DNA from: Streptomyces beihaiensis
GTDB taxonomy: Bacteria > Actinomycetota > Actinomycetes > Streptomycetales > Streptomycetaceae
Length of the DNA: 44,091 nt
Direction of reading: 5' to 3'
NCBI RefSeq assembly: GCF_026274175.1
Contig: NZ_JAPHNL010000271.1
Location: 1 to 44,091, forward strand
The position numbers and the translations under genes were made by a program. The notes under the pieces were generated by a model. It saw nothing but the letters and a program-made list of their open reading frames with translations. It ran no database searches and was not told the origin of the DNA. Positions 15,294-24,807 of the stretch are shown here, one piece after another. The first letter of the stretch is position 1. Each line of letters starts with the position of its first letter.

Positions 15294-17942
15294 TTACGGC
15301 ATCTGCGTCTTCCAGATGCCGCGGCCGTGCGTGGCCACGTACAGGCTCTTGCCGTCCGGGCTCGCGGTCAGGTAGACGGCGGGCGAGGTCGGCAGGTTCG
15401 TGCCCAGGCGCTTCCAGTGGCCCTCGGCGCCGGCCGCGCTGGTGAACACGCCCATGTCGGTGGCGACCACGAGGGTGCCGTCCGCCGTGATGTGCAGGGC
15501 GTTGGCGGGAGCGTCGGGCAGCGCGTCCGTGGCCGAGGCCGAACCGCTCAGGTCGGTCCAGGTCTTGCCGCCGTCGGTGGTGCGCCACACGTGGCCGTAC
15601 CCGGCGCCCGCGCCCTCGTTCCAGTGCCGCGAGAAGCCGTTGACCACCGCGTACACCGTGCCGCCGCTCGCGTCCGACGGGTCGATCGCCAGGTCGGAGA
15701 TGTAGCGGTTCGGGAAGTCGGACGGCAGGGTCACCTGGTGCCAGGTACCGCCGTAGTTGGTGACCATGCCGCGGCCGAACGCCGAGCCCGCGTTGCAGGA
15801 GCCGCACCAGGCGCCCCACACCACGTGGCCGGAGCTGGTGACGGCGGTCGTGGCGTGGCCCGCGCCGGTGTCGTACAGCTCGGTCCAGTCGGCGCCGCTG
15901 GTCGAGGCCCACGTCTTGCTGTTGCCCCAGATGTACTGGCCGCCCGCGACCCAGTAGCCGGAGTCCTTGACGTCGGCGCTGAACGGGGCGATGAAGCGGC
16001 CGCCGGTCGGGTCGGCGGGCGCGATGTCGGTGACCACGTCCTCCGCGCCGTCGTCGCTGGCCGTGTAGCCGCAGTTGCGGGTGATCTGGAGGGCGAGGTA
16101 GACGTACTCGCCGACCGTCTCGCAGCCGTTGGCCGGGTTGACGAGCTGGTCGCCGCCGTCACCGCCGTACGGGGAGACCATCTGGCCGTCGGGGTTGAGG
16201 TCCTGGCCCTGGTACGTGGCGCCCTTCGGGGCGAGCAGCGAGACGCCGTTGTCCTGGAGGCCGCCCCAGACCGCGTCGCCGCTGCCGTCCTGCATCGCGC
16301 CCGCGCCGACCGAGTAGTACTGGAGGTTGCGCAGCGTGCCGGACTCGTTGAGGTTGCGCCAGCCGTCCTTCGTCTGGCTCACCGGGCGGGCGTAGGCGCC
16401 GCCGTCGTTGCCGACGTACAGCTCGGGGCTGCTGCCCTTCCACTGCGAGAACGCGAGGGCGTGCTGGTCGGAGTGCATCACGTTGCCGTCGCAGGTGTTC
16501 TGCGAGGGCTCGTACGAGAAGCACGGCATGCCGAAGTTCCAGTAGCGGCCGATGGAGTTCCAGTTGCTGCCGCCGTCGCGGGTCTCGAACATCTCCTCCA
16601 GGCCGAGGTAGACGTGCTGCGGGTCGGCCGGGTCGACCTTGATGACCTGGTCGTACCAGGCCTGGGAGCCGGGCTGGTAGCCGGAGCCGATCTCGCTGAT
16701 CTTCATGGCGGAGCCGGAGGCGGAGAGCTGCGCCGGGGTCGCGATCTGGTCGAACGGTCCTGTCGGGTCGCCGCTCTTGCTCACGAACACGCCGCCGAGG
16801 ACCGAGTAGACCCCGGATCCCGACGTCTTGTTGAGGAGTTTGGGGGACTCCAGTGAGACGTAGAGGCGGGAGCCGTCGGCGGCGTAGGCGAAGGACGCGT
16901 TGCCGATGTCGTCGGGGTTGATCGCCCCGCTCGGCCGCTGCCGCTTCCAGGTGGTGCCCGCGTCGTTCGAGTAGTAGAAGCCGTTGTAGTCGGCTCCGCT
17001 GCGCCAGGCGACGTTGGCGATCAGTTGCTTGCCGTCGGTGCCGGGGCGGACCGCGATGTCGTTGGCGATGTCCGCGAAGTAGGAGCTGGTGCCGCAGGTG
17101 ATGCCGGTGACACCGACTCCGGCGCACGGTGCGAGCACCTTCTGCCAGGCCGACGACCGGTCCGCGCCGAGCGAGCGGCGGAAGACACCGTGCGAGGTCG
17201 CGGCGAAGGCGTACCCGGCGGCCTTGTCGAAGGTCAGGGTGTGGATGGAGGTCCCGTCGAGCCCGGCGCCGCCGACCTTGTCGGACGGTGAGAAGGTGCC
17301 GGTGGTCGGGTCCGCGAGCCGGTAGACGCCGCTGCCCAGGTAGTTGTCGGAGGCGGTCGTGGCCTCACCCGTGGCCAGCCAGAGCGAGCCGTCGGGCGCG
17401 GTGGCCAGGGCGCCGACCGAGAGGGCGGGCAGGTGATCGGCTATCGGCGTCCACGTCTTGCCGTCGTCGGTGGAGCGGAAGACGCCGCCGCCCGCGGCGC
17501 CCGCGTAGACCACGCCCTTGTGGGTCGGGTCGGTGGCCAGGGCGGCTATGCGGCCCGCCGAGTGCCCGGCGCCGCCGCCGGAGTTGGAGGCGGACTGGTC
17601 GCGGTAGTGCAGGGCGTCCTCGTTGTACGGGGACGTGGTGACCTCGCTCCAGTTAGAGCCGGCCACCGGCATGTCGTTCACGTGGGCCCACGCGTCGGCG
17701 TAGGCGCCGGAACCGATCTGGCCGCTCGGGGAGAGCCGCGGCTCGTTGAACGACGCGATGGATTCCATCAGTTCGTGGGACTCGTCGCCCGCCACGTCGT
17801 GGCGGCCGTGCCCACCGTCACCCTCCGCACTGGCGCCGGTGACGGATCCCGTTCCGGCTATGAGGAGGGCTGCCGCGCCGACGACGAGAGCCGATCGGGC
17901 TCCCCTTCGTCTGCGCGTACGGTTCGCGGAAAGCAAGGGCAT
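15294..17942 (-). CDS. Secreted BNR-repeat beta-propeller protein
   Basis: 882 aa. The N-terminus (RTRRRRGARSALVVGAAALL) is a signal peptide with a Tat-like Arg run, probably cut after ASA near residue 39. The rest is a series of sialidase-type BNR/VPS10-like repeats: VFRSTDDGKTWTPI (154-167), YYSNDAGTTWKRQ, ETRDGGSNWNSIG and VWRTTDGGKTWTDLSG. It ends YVATHGRGIWKTQMP. Such exo-proteins resemble GH74/VPS10-fold enzymes, but no catalytic acid pair can be assigned here, so it is a secreted propeller of unknown activity. GGAGG six bases before the ATG supports the start. It converges on the deacylase gene, leaving only 12 bases. Confidence 0.88.
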   Translation of the reverse strand: MPLLSANRTRRRRGARSALVVGAAALLIAGTGSVTGASAEGDGGHGRHDVAGDESHELMESIASFNEPRLSPSGQIGSGAYADAWAHVNDMPVAGSNWSEVTTSPYNEDALHYRDQSASNSGGGAGHSAGRIAALATDPTHKGVVYAGAAGGGVFRSTDDGKTWTPIADHLPALSVGALATAPDGSLWLATGEATTASDNYLGSGVYRLADPTTGTFSPSDKVGGAGLDGTSIHTLTFDKAAGYAFAATSHGVFRRSLGADRSSAWQKVLAPCAGVGVTGITCGTSSYFADIANDIAVRPGTDGKQLIANVAWRSGADYNGFYYSNDAGTTWKRQRPSGAINPDDIGNASFAYAADGSRLYVSLESPKLLNKTSGSGVYSVLGGVFVSKSGDPTGPFDQIATPAQLSASGSAMKISEIGSGYQPGSQAWYDQVIKVDPADPQHVYLGLEEMFETRDGGSNWNSIGRYWNFGMPCFSYEPSQNTCDGNVMHSDQHALAFSQWKGSSPELYVGNDGGAYARPVSQTKDGWRNLNESGTLRNLQYYSVGAGAMQDGSGDAVWGGLQDNGVSLLAPKGATYQGQDLNPDGQMVSPYGGDGGDQLVNPANGCETVGEYVYLALQITRNCGYTASDDGAEDVVTDIAPADPTGGRFIAPFSADVKDSGYWVAGGQYIWGNSKTWASTSGADWTELYDTGAGHATTAVTSSGHVVWGAWCGSCNAGSAFGRGMVTNYGGTWHQVTLPSDFPNRYISDLAIDPSDASGGTVYAVVNGFSRHWNEGAGAGYGHVWRTTDGGKTWTDLSGSASATDALPDAPANALHITADGTLVVATDMGVFTSAAGAEGHWKRLGTNLPTSPAVYLTASPDGKSLYVATHGRGIWKTQMP

Positions 17943-18100
17943 AGGTGCCTCCGGATCCTCGGCGGGAGCGGCGTCCGCCCCAAACGGACGCGCATGTTCT
18001 CCTGGGCCGAGCGCCGGAACCGTACAACTGTGCCAGGCGTCAACTCCCGTTGTTCACGAGCATGTTTACAAGCCCTTTACCTCGTGGTGGCCGAAACTCT

Positions 18101-18904
18101 TCAACCGGGGTTCTTGGTCCTGCCATGACCGGGCTTATCGCCGGAATTGCCCGGTCCGCTCTGCGTCTTGGTCGCGGTGGCGGTGGCGGACGCGGCGGCG
18201 GTGGGCGCGGGGCCCGCCGTCGGCCTGCCGCTCGTGGCCGTGCGGGAGGCGGGGGCGGACGGGGTCGCCGACGCGTCCGCGCGCCTGCCCGACGTCTTGC
18301 TCCCGTCGCCGCTCGCGGACGGCGAGGCGGAGGAGGTGGCGGTCGCGGCCCCCGACGACGCGGCGCCGCTCGGGCGGGGCGAGGTGCCGCGGGACGCCGA
18401 GACGGAGGGCGTGGCGCTCGTCGCGCCACCGCCAAGGCCGCCGCCCGCGGGGTCGGTGCCGGACGAGTCGGGCGCGAAGAACCACGCCCCGAGCGCGACG
18501 ACCACGCCGATCACCGCGACGCCGCACACGACCAGCAGCAGATCGGCGCGCCGCTTGGGACGGCTCCTGCGGCGGCTGCCACGACGTGGCGACCGCTCGG
18601 CGTCGTACGGGGTGGGGCCGTGGCCCGGACGGCGGTTCGGACCGTGGTCCGTGCCCATGCCCGGTCCCGCGCCCGCGCCCGGTCCCACGACGGCACCCAC
18701 GCCCACCTCCGGGCCCGCCCCGGGGTACGGCTCCGATTCCGGCTCGGGCCCCGGCCACGGCGGCGACTGCGGCTCGTCCTGCCAGCCGTGGACAGCGGCC
18801 GGATCGGCGTAGCCGTCGTACGCGCCGGCGGACTGCTGCGGGTCGTACACGACGCCGGGGACCGGGTCCGTGTCGCGCGGTTGCGGGTGGTGCTGCCAGG
18901 ACAT
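18101..18904 (-). CDS. Single-span membrane protein with Pro/Gly-rich and Ser/Thr/Ala-rich flanks
   Basis: 267 aa. Residues 1-105 are a low-complexity, Pro/Gly/Asp-rich cytoplasmic region. An Arg-rich patch (RSPRRGSRRRSRPKRRAD) precedes one hydrophobic helix, LLLVVCGVAVIGVVVALGAWFF (about 121-142). The extracellular remainder is a disordered Ser/Thr/Ala/Pro stretch. There is no recognisable domain. The architecture is common in actinomycetes for small membrane-anchored proteins with an exposed linker. Function unknown. It lies 158 bases upstream of the secreted propeller on the same strand and 124 bases from the divergent aminotransferase gene. Confidence 0.78.
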   Translation of the reverse strand: MSWQHHPQPRDTDPVPGVVYDPQQSAGAYDGYADPAAVHGWQDEPQSPPWPGPEPESEPYPGAGPEVGVGAVVGPGAGAGPGMGTDHGPNRRPGHGPTPYDAERSPRRGSRRRSRPKRRADLLLVVCGVAVIGVVVALGAWFFAPDSSGTDPAGGGLGGGATSATPSVSASRGTSPRPSGAASSGAATATSSASPSASGDGSKTSGRRADASATPSAPASRTATSGRPTAGPAPTAAASATATATKTQSGPGNSGDKPGHGRTKNPG

Positions 18905-19028
18905 GACCGCGCATTGTAAGGAGGGGTGGGGCCCGGGAACCAGCGGTCACCGATATGCGGGCAAACAGCGCGGCCCGCGTGGCCAGTACCACAACCCGCG
19001 GCGCCCGGCGGGGCCGTAGGGTTTGGCC

Positions 19029-20240
19029 ATGCAGCTCATCCAGTCGACCAAGCTCTCCAACGTCTGCTACGAGATCCGCGGCCCGGTTCTCGAGGAGGCG
19101 ATGCGCCTTGAGTCGGCGGGCCATCGCATCCTGAAGCTCAACACGGGCAATCCGGCGGCGTTCGGCTTCGAGTGCCCGCCGGAGATCCTTGAGGACATGC
19201 TCCGCAACCTCGGCGACGCGCACGGCTACGGCGACGCCAAGGGGCTGCTCGCGGCCCGCCGCGCGGTGATGATGCACTACCAGACGCTGGGCGTGGAGAC
19301 CGACGTCGAGCACGTCTTCATCGGCAACGGCGTCTCGGAACTCATCGTCATGGCCATGCAGGGCCTGCTCGACGACGGCGACGAGGTGCTGGTCCCCGCC
19401 CCCGACTACCCGCTGTGGACCGCGGCCGTCTCCCTCTCCGGCGGCACCGCCGTGCACTACCGCTGCGACGAGCAGTCGGACTGGATGCCGGACCTGGCCG
19501 ACATCGAGCGCAAGGTGACCGACCGCACCAAGGCGATCGTCATCATCAACCCCAACAACCCCACCGGCGCCGTCTACAGCGACGAGGTGCTGCGCGGCCT
19601 CACCGACATCGCCCGCCGCCACAACCTCCTGGTCTGCTCCGACGAGATCTACGACAAGATCCTCTACGACGACGCCACCCACACCCCGACCGCCGCCCTG
19701 GCGCCCGACCTGATGACGCTGACCTTCAACGGCATGTCGAAGGCGTACCGGGTGGCCGGCTACCGGGTCGGCTGGATGGCGATCTCGGGGCCGCGCGCGC
19801 ACGCGGAGTCGTACATCGAGGGCCTGACGATCCTGGCCAACATGCGCCTGTGCGCCAACATGCCGGGCCAGCACGGTGTCGTCGCGGCCCTGACCGGGCG
19901 CCAGAGCATCGAGGACCTGGTGCTGCCGGGCGGGCGGCTCAAGGAGCAGCGGGACGTGGCGTACGAGCTGCTGACGCGGATCCCGGGCGTCACGTGCGTC
20001 AAGCCGAAGGGCGCGCTGTATCTCTTCCCCCGGCTCGACCCGGACGTCTACAAGATCAAGGACGACCGGCAGCTGGTGCTCGACCTGCTGCGCAAGGAGA
20101 AGATCATGGTCGTCCAGGGCACCGGCTTCAACTGGCCGGACCCCGACCACTTCCGTGTCGTCACGCTGCCCACGACCCGCCAGCTGACCGAGGCGGTGAC
20201 CCGGATCGGGCGGTTCCTCGACGGGTACCGGCAGGCTTAG
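19029..20240 (+). CDS. alaA: AlaA-type PLP-dependent aminotransferase
   Basis: 403 aa, fold type I. The sequence closely follows E. coli AlaA as I remember it: KLSNVCYEIRGPVLEEA near the N-terminus, IGNGVSELIVMAMQ, APDYPLWTAAVSLSGG, NPNNPTGAVYS (174-184), the PLP lysine Lys238 in LTFNGMSKAYRVAGYRVGWM, and VVQGTGFNWPDPDHFRVVTL near the end. AlaA moves the amino group from glutamate to pyruvate to make alanine, so that is the most likely reaction. The ATG at 19029 aligns with the family start; a TTG two codons upstream is less likely. It stands alone as a divergent gene. Confidence 0.92.
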   Translation: MQLIQSTKLSNVCYEIRGPVLEEAMRLESAGHRILKLNTGNPAAFGFECPPEILEDMLRNLGDAHGYGDAKGLLAARRAVMMHYQTLGVETDVEHVFIGNGVSELIVMAMQGLLDDGDEVLVPAPDYPLWTAAVSLSGGTAVHYRCDEQSDWMPDLADIERKVTDRTKAIVIINPNNPTGAVYSDEVLRGLTDIARRHNLLVCSDEIYDKILYDDATHTPTAALAPDLMTLTFNGMSKAYRVAGYRVGWMAISGPRAHAESYIEGLTILANMRLCANMPGQHGVVAALTGRQSIEDLVLPGGRLKEQRDVAYELLTRIPGVTCVKPKGALYLFPRLDPDVYKIKDDRQLVLDLLRKEKIMVVQGTGFNWPDPDHFRVVTLPTTRQLTEAVTRIGRFLDGYRQA

Positions 20241-20241
20241 T

Positions 20242-20272
20242 TTGGACAAGTTCTAAATTAGACAGTTTCCAA
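20242..20272. promoter_or_regulatory. Long near-palindrome upstream of the small gene
   Basis: TTGGACAAGTTCTAA (20242-20256) and TTAGACAGTTTCCAA (20258-20272) are imperfect inverted copies, matching at 11 of 15 positions around a single central A. The site is AT-rich in a GC-rich background. A TACGAT -10-like hexamer follows at 20275-20280, and GGAGG precedes the ATG at 20313. The length and 15-1-15 form resemble operators of Fur/PerR or MarR-type redox regulators, but this is inference. Confidence 0.5.
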
Positions 20273-20312
20273 GGTACGATGGGGACCAAGTGTCTGTCCG
20301 CCTGGAGGCCCC

Positions 20313-20750
20313 ATGTACGAGCCGATCCGCACGCCTTCACGTCGGTCCGTCCACTCGACGGCGGCCGACCCCGACACCGACGGCTTCCCGCGCCGCACGC
20401 GCGAGGAGGAGCTGGACATCCAGCTCGCCGGGCACCTCGCCGCGCTCCTCGCCCTCACCGACGAGCTGCGGCAGGCCCTGCCGGACGGCGGACAGGACCT
20501 GGCCGGCGCGGCCGACGCGCTGACCGAGCAGGTGGCCCGGCTGCGTGGCGGCCACCCGCCGGTCCGGGCCGAGGCCGCCGCGGCGGCGCCGGACGTCACC
20601 GCCCTGCACCGCCGCGCCCACGCCGTCGCGGGCCGCGCGCTCGTCGTGGCGGCGTCCCGGGCGGACACCGCCGCGGCGATCCTCGCGGCGCAGCGGATGG
20701 AAGCCCACGCGGCGGGGGCCGAGGCCGCCGCGGTGGCACTCACTTCGTGA
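20313..20750 (+). CDS. Small Ala-rich hypothetical protein
   Basis: 145 aa. No recognised family. After a short polar N-terminus, residues 28-75 (RTREEELDIQLAGHLAALLA, TDELRQAL) and 90-140 look like amphipathic helices, so it is probably a helical bundle. There is no signal peptide or membrane segment. A GGAGG ribosome site and the long near-palindrome just upstream suggest a real, regulated transcript. Its 3' end overlaps the end of the convergent secreted protein gene by 11 bases. Confidence 0.68.
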   Translation: MYEPIRTPSRRSVHSTAADPDTDGFPRRTREEELDIQLAGHLAALLALTDELRQALPDGGQDLAGAADALTEQVARLRGGHPPVRAEAAAAAPDVTALHRRAHAVAGRALVVAASRADTAAAILAAQRMEAHAAGAEAAAVALTS

Positions 20751-22470
20751 CGTACACCGTCGCCGAGGCCGACGATCCCTCGTGCAGGTCGTCGCCCGGC
20801 CAGCTGACCGTGTAGGTGACGTCCTTGCGTTCACGCGGCAGGTCCTTGATCGTGAACGTGCCGTCGGCGGCGACGGTCACCGACGTCAGGGCGCCGCTGC
20901 CGAGCTTGTCGGTGCGCTCCACGGAGAGCGTGGCCGGCTGTGCCAGGGCCTTGCCCTGAGCCGTGAACGTGCCGGTGATCTGCACCCCCGTCGCCTGGCT
21001 CGCCTCCGCGGGCGCCGTGAGCGTGATCGAGGTCGGCGCCTTGGCCACCGTGAGCGTGGTGGCGACGTCCTTGGCGGGCAGATGCGTCAGATCACCCAGG
21101 AACGACACCGTGTACGTGGCGTCGCCGACCAGATCGGGCTCGTCGAGCACGGTGAACGTGCCGTCGGAGGCGACCGTGGCCGTCCCCAGGTCGTGGGTGC
21201 CGTTCGCGTCGGTCCTGGTCGCCGACACCTTCAGCGGCTCGGTGGGCGTCGGGCCGTCGTAGGCCAGCGTGCCGTGCAGCGCGAGCGGCTCGCCCGCCAC
21301 CGCCTGGGAGGGGCTGTGGGTGAGGCTTTCGGAGAAGCGGGTGGCGTACTGGGCGGCCGGCGGCTGGATGACGTGCAGCCAGTACTGGTTGCCGGTCGCG
21401 TTGGTGGTCACCGCGAAGAGCCGGGAACCGTCGGCCGTCCACTCCAGGCCGCGCGGCGCCACCCGGTCGCCGTCGAGGCTGCCCTCGAAGACGAACTCCA
21501 GCGGCGGCGTCGCGTCGCTCGGGTCGGCGGGCGAGAGCAGCAGGTCGGGCGTGGAGCCGGTGGCCGCGGCGCCGCGCGCCAGGTACTTGCCGTCGCCGCT
21601 GTACGCCACGGCCGAGGAGACCGCGCCTGCGGGCAGCGCCGGGTAGCCGACGGAGGCGTCGGACAGGTCGGAGGTGTTGAGCAGGCGGGTGCCGTAGGAC
21701 GCGTCGGCGACGGCGACCTTGCCACCGTCGACGGAGAACGCCATGTCCTTGAGGTTCAGCGCCCCCGTGCCGTCGCTCGCGGCGAACCGGCGTTCGGCGC
21801 CGCGGACCAGGGTGCTGCCGCTGGTGTCGAAGACGGCGAGGTAGGGGTCGGTCGCGTCCGCGTTGCGCGGCTGGCCCATCAGCATCCGGTCGCCGGGCCC
21901 GGCCGCCAGCTTGAGCAGCCCGTAGTCGTTCCAGCCGGTGCGGGCGTACGCGCCGTCCGCGACGTCGTCGAGCTCGGTCCGGGCGGTGTCGCACCCGGAC
22001 GCGGACAACGCGACCGGCGAGGTCATGTACACCCGGCCGCTGGAGGAGACGAGATCGCGGCCGCAGTAGTCGGCGCCGATCGCGACGGCGGCGACCGGCT
22101 GGTAGGTGGTGGTGGAGAACTCCTGGAGAGCGGTCCGTTCGCCGACGTAGAGAGTGGAACTGTCCGGGCTGAGCGCGAGCCCGGAGACGTAATGGTCGGT
22201 GCTGATGGTGCTGACGCGGTCACCGGCGAAGCTGTACACGACGACGGTGCCGGTGTAGTAGGTGCTGCCGACGTGCCTGTCGGCGACGTACACCCGCTGG
22301 TGCACGGAGTCGACGGCCATCGCGGAGTACGACGAGATCGGCAGCTTGGCCACGACGTCGGACGCGGCGGCGCTCGCCACGGGCGCGACGGCGACGCTGA
22401 GACCGGTCCCGGCGAGCGCGACGGCCAGCGCGGTGGCGGCGAGGCGTCCGGGACGGTGTGCGATATTCAA
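20740..22470 (-). CDS. Secreted beta-propeller protein with Ig-like repeats
   Basis: About 576 aa from the TTG at 22470, which has GGGGGG five bases ahead; a longer frame opens at an ATG at 22539 but would bury the signal peptide. The N-terminus (RPGRLAATALAVALAGTGLS) is a Sec signal cut near ASA. The middle resembles YVTN/WD-type propeller blades (SAMAVDSVHQRVYVAD, SGLALSPDSSTLYVGE). The end has two bacterial Ig-like repeats, each with a GTFTV/I-D strand and YTVSF/WPGD. It is probably an exported or wall-associated binding protein. No catalytic residues could be assigned. Confidence 0.8.
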   Translation of the reverse strand: MNIAHRPGRLAATALAVALAGTGLSVAVAPVASAAASDVVAKLPISSYSAMAVDSVHQRVYVADRHVGSTYYTGTVVVYSFAGDRVSTISTDHYVSGLALSPDSSTLYVGERTALQEFSTTTYQPVAAVAIGADYCGRDLVSSSGRVYMTSPVALSASGCDTARTELDDVADGAYARTGWNDYGLLKLAAGPGDRMLMGQPRNADATDPYLAVFDTSGSTLVRGAERRFAASDGTGALNLKDMAFSVDGGKVAVADASYGTRLLNTSDLSDASVGYPALPAGAVSSAVAYSGDGKYLARGAAATGSTPDLLLSPADPSDATPPLEFVFEGSLDGDRVAPRGLEWTADGSRLFAVTTNATGNQYWLHVIQPPAAQYATRFSESLTHSPSQAVAGEPLALHGTLAYDGPTPTEPLKVSATRTDANGTHDLGTATVASDGTFTVLDEPDLVGDATYTVSFLGDLTHLPAKDVATTLTVAKAPTSITLTAPAEASQATGVQITGTFTAQGKALAQPATLSVERTDKLGSGALTSVTVAADGTFTIKDLPRERKDVTYTVSWPGDDLHEGSSASATVYVTK

Positions 22471-22621
22471 CTGTGCCCCCCACAGGCTGTGTTGGGCCCG
22501 CCCGGCCGATGAAAGCGGCGGACCCGTCGTGGCTCCCATGTAACAGCCGTGAAGATCCCGTGGACAAGAGGCGCGACAACCGTCAGCGGCCCGACGACCG
22601 TCACCGACACCTCACCACCGC

Positions 22622-22669
22622 TACGGCACCCGGGCCCCGCACGCCGTTGTGCGGGGCCCGGGTGCCGTA
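22622..22669 (-). terminator. Strong hairpin terminator after pckG
   Basis: A perfect 21-base-pair stem (22622-22642 with 22649-22669) closes a six-base loop, GCCGTT. It lies 17 bases past the pckG stop on the minus strand and isolates that gene from the secreted-protein gene downstream. No long T run follows, as is usual in Streptomyces. Confidence 0.88.
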
Positions 22670-22685
22670 CGGGCGTCGGGTCGGG

Positions 22686-24554
22686 TCAGCCCAGGCGCTC
22701 CACCAGGGCGCGGTACTGGTCCCACAGCGCCTTCGGCGTGTGGTCGCCGAACTTCTCCAGGTGCTCGGGGATCAGCGCCGCCTCCTGGCGCCACACGTCC
22801 TTGTCGACCGTGAGCAGGAACTCCAGGTCGGCGTCGGACAGTTCGAGCCCGTCGGTGTCCAGGGCGTCGGGCGTCGGCAGGATGCCGATCGGCGTCTCGA
22901 CCCCTTCCGCGCGGCCGTCGATACGGTCCACGATCCACTTCAGGACCCGGGAGTTCTCGCCGAAGCCGGGCCACACGAACCGACCGTCCGCGTCCTTGCG
23001 GAACCAGTTCACGTAGTAGATCTTCGGCAGTTTCGCCTGGTCCTTGTCGGCGCCGACCTCGATCCAGTGGCCCATGTAGTCGCCCATGTTGTAGCCGCAG
23101 AACGGCAGCATGGCGAACGGGTCCCGGCGCAGCTCGCCGACCTTGCCCTCGGCGGCGGCGGTCTTCTCGCTCGCCACGTTGGCGCCGAGGAACACCCCGT
23201 GGTTCCAGTCGAAGGACTCGGTGACCAGCGGGACGGCGCTGGCGCGGCGGCCCCCGAAGAGGATCGCCGAGATCGGCACGCCCTTGGGGTCCTCCCACTC
23301 GGGCGCGATGATCGGGCACTGCGCGGCCGGGGTGGTGAAGCGGGCGTTGGGGTGGGCGGCGGGGGTGTCGGACTCCGGGGTCCAGTCGTCGCCCCGCCAG
23401 TCGGTCAGGTGGGCCGGGGGCTCCTTGGTCATGCCCTCCCACCACACGTCGCCGTCGTCGGTGAGGGCGACGTTGGTGAAGACGGAGTTGCCCCACAGCG
23501 TCTTCATCGCGTTGGCGTTGGTGTCCTCGCCGGTGCCGGGCGCGACGCCGAAGAAGCCCGCCTCCGGGTTGATCGCGTAGAGGCGGCCGTCCTCACCGAA
23601 CCGCATCCAGGCGATGTCGTCGCCGATGGTCTCGACGGTCCAGCCGCGGACGGTCGGCTCCAGCATGGCGAGGTTGGTCTTGCCGCACGCGGACGGGAAG
23701 GCGGCGGCGACGTACTTGGCCTCTCCCTGCGGCGGCGTCAGCTTGAGGATGAGCATGTGCTCGGCGAGCCAGCCCTCGTCGCGCGCCATGACGGAGGCGA
23801 TGCGCAGGGCGTAGCACTTCTTGCCGAGCAGCGCGTTGCCGCCGTAGCCGGAGCCGTACGACCAGATCTCGCGGTCCTCGGGGAAGTGCGAGATGTACTT
23901 GGTGCTGTTGCACGGCCACGGCACGTCGGCCTGACCGGGCTCCAGCGGGGCGCCGACGGTGTGCACGGCCTTCACGAAGAAGCCGTCCTCGCCCAGCTCG
24001 TCCAGGACCGGCTGCCCCATCCTGGTCATGGTGCGCATGGAGACGGCGACGTACGCGGAGTCGGTGATCTCGACGCCGATCGCGGACAGCGGCGAGCCGA
24101 GCGGCCCCATGCAGAACGGGACGACGTACATGGTCCGGCCGCGCATCGAGCCGCGGAAGACGCCTCCCTTGCCGTCCTTGGCGCCGCCGGTGCCCCGGAA
24201 GATCTCCCGCATCTCGGCGGGGTCCTTCCAGTTGTTGGTCGGGCCCGCGTCCTCCTCCTTGGCGGAGCAGATGAACGTACGGTCCTCGACCCGGGCGACG
24301 TCGGTCGGGTCGGACGCGGCGTAGTAGGAGTTGGGCCGCTTGATCGGGTCGAGCTTCTTGAACGTTCCCTTGGCCACGAGCTCCTCGGCCAGACGCTCGT
24401 ACTCGGCCTCGGAACCGTCGCACCAGACGACGCTGTCCGGCTGCGTCAGTTCGGCGATCTCATTGACCCACGAGATCAGATCCTTGTGCTGGGTCGGGAG
24501 GGTGTCCGGTGCTGCGCTCCCCTGGGAGGGGGGAGCGGCGATGTCGCTCGCCAC
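22686..24554 (-). CDS. pckG: Phosphoenolpyruvate carboxykinase (GTP)
   Basis: 622 aa from the GTG at 24554 with TAGGAG eight bases ahead. It converts oxaloacetate and GTP to PEP, CO2 and GDP, the first step of gluconeogenesis. Family signatures are intact: [20 protein letters not shown], the substrate and metal region [20 protein letters not shown], the kinase P-loop [15 protein letters not shown] (284-297), [13 protein letters not shown], and [14 protein letters not shown]. Length is normal for the GTP type. It is monocistronic, with a 21-bp hairpin behind it and overlapping palindromes 86-108 bases upstream that may be its control region. Confidence 0.97.
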   Translation of the reverse strand: MASDIAAPPSQGSAAPDTLPTQHKDLISWVNEIAELTQPDSVVWCDGSEAEYERLAEELVAKGTFKKLDPIKRPNSYYAASDPTDVARVEDRTFICSAKEEDAGPTNNWKDPAEMREIFRGTGGAKDGKGGVFRGSMRGRTMYVVPFCMGPLGSPLSAIGVEITDSAYVAVSMRTMTRMGQPVLDELGEDGFFVKAVHTVGAPLEPGQADVPWPCNSTKYISHFPEDREIWSYGSGYGGNALLGKKCYALRIASVMARDEGWLAEHMLILKLTPPQGEAKYVAAAFPSACGKTNLAMLEPTVRGWTVETIGDDIAWMRFGEDGRLYAINPEAGFFGVAPGTGEDTNANAMKTLWGNSVFTNVALTDDGDVWWEGMTKEPPAHLTDWRGDDWTPESDTPAAHPNARFTTPAAQCPIIAPEWEDPKGVPISAILFGGRRASAVPLVTESFDWNHGVFLGANVASEKTAAAEGKVGELRRDPFAMLPFCGYNMGDYMGHWIEVGADKDQAKLPKIYYVNWFRKDADGRFVWPGFGENSRVLKWIVDRIDGRAEGVETPIGILPTPDALDTDGLELSDADLEFLLTVDKDVWRQEAALIPEHLEKFGDHTPKALWDQYRALVERLG

Positions 24555-24639
24555 GAATCGCTCCTAAATGAAAGCGGATGAGGGATTTTGAGATGTGTGC
24601 CCCGTGGGGGCCGCGACCCGGACGCTGCGCCTCCCTTTC

Positions 24640-24662
24640 CACTGAATTGCAGTGAGCGCTCA
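24640..24662. promoter_or_regulatory. Overlapping palindromes upstream of pckG
   Basis: CACTG-AATTG-CAGTG (24640-24654) overlaps the perfect palindrome TGAGCGCTCA (24653-24662). Both lie 86-108 bases upstream of the pckG GTG, in an otherwise featureless leader. They may be operator sites for a carbon-metabolism regulator; none is identified. Confidence 0.35.
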
Positions 24663-24785
24663 TCCGGTGCCGACCGCACTCATTTGATCATCCGACCCTG
24701 ACGCCCATCTGTCCAGAGGGCCTCACACTTGAGCGACGTGACCAACCCCACTTACCCCCACCTTGAGCCGAACCTCCCTATCCGT

Positions 24786-24805
24786 TACCTACGATCGCGT
24801 AGGTA
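24786..24805. promoter_or_regulatory. Palindromic operator over the hemolysin III gene promoter
   Basis: TACCTACG, four bases ATCG, then CGTAGGTA: perfect 8-base arms. TACGAT at 24790-24795 inside it could be the -10 hexamer. Transcription would then start only a few bases before the ATG at 24808, so the message may be leaderless. The TetR gene downstream is the natural candidate for binding it. Confidence 0.6.
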
Positions 24806-24807
24806 CG

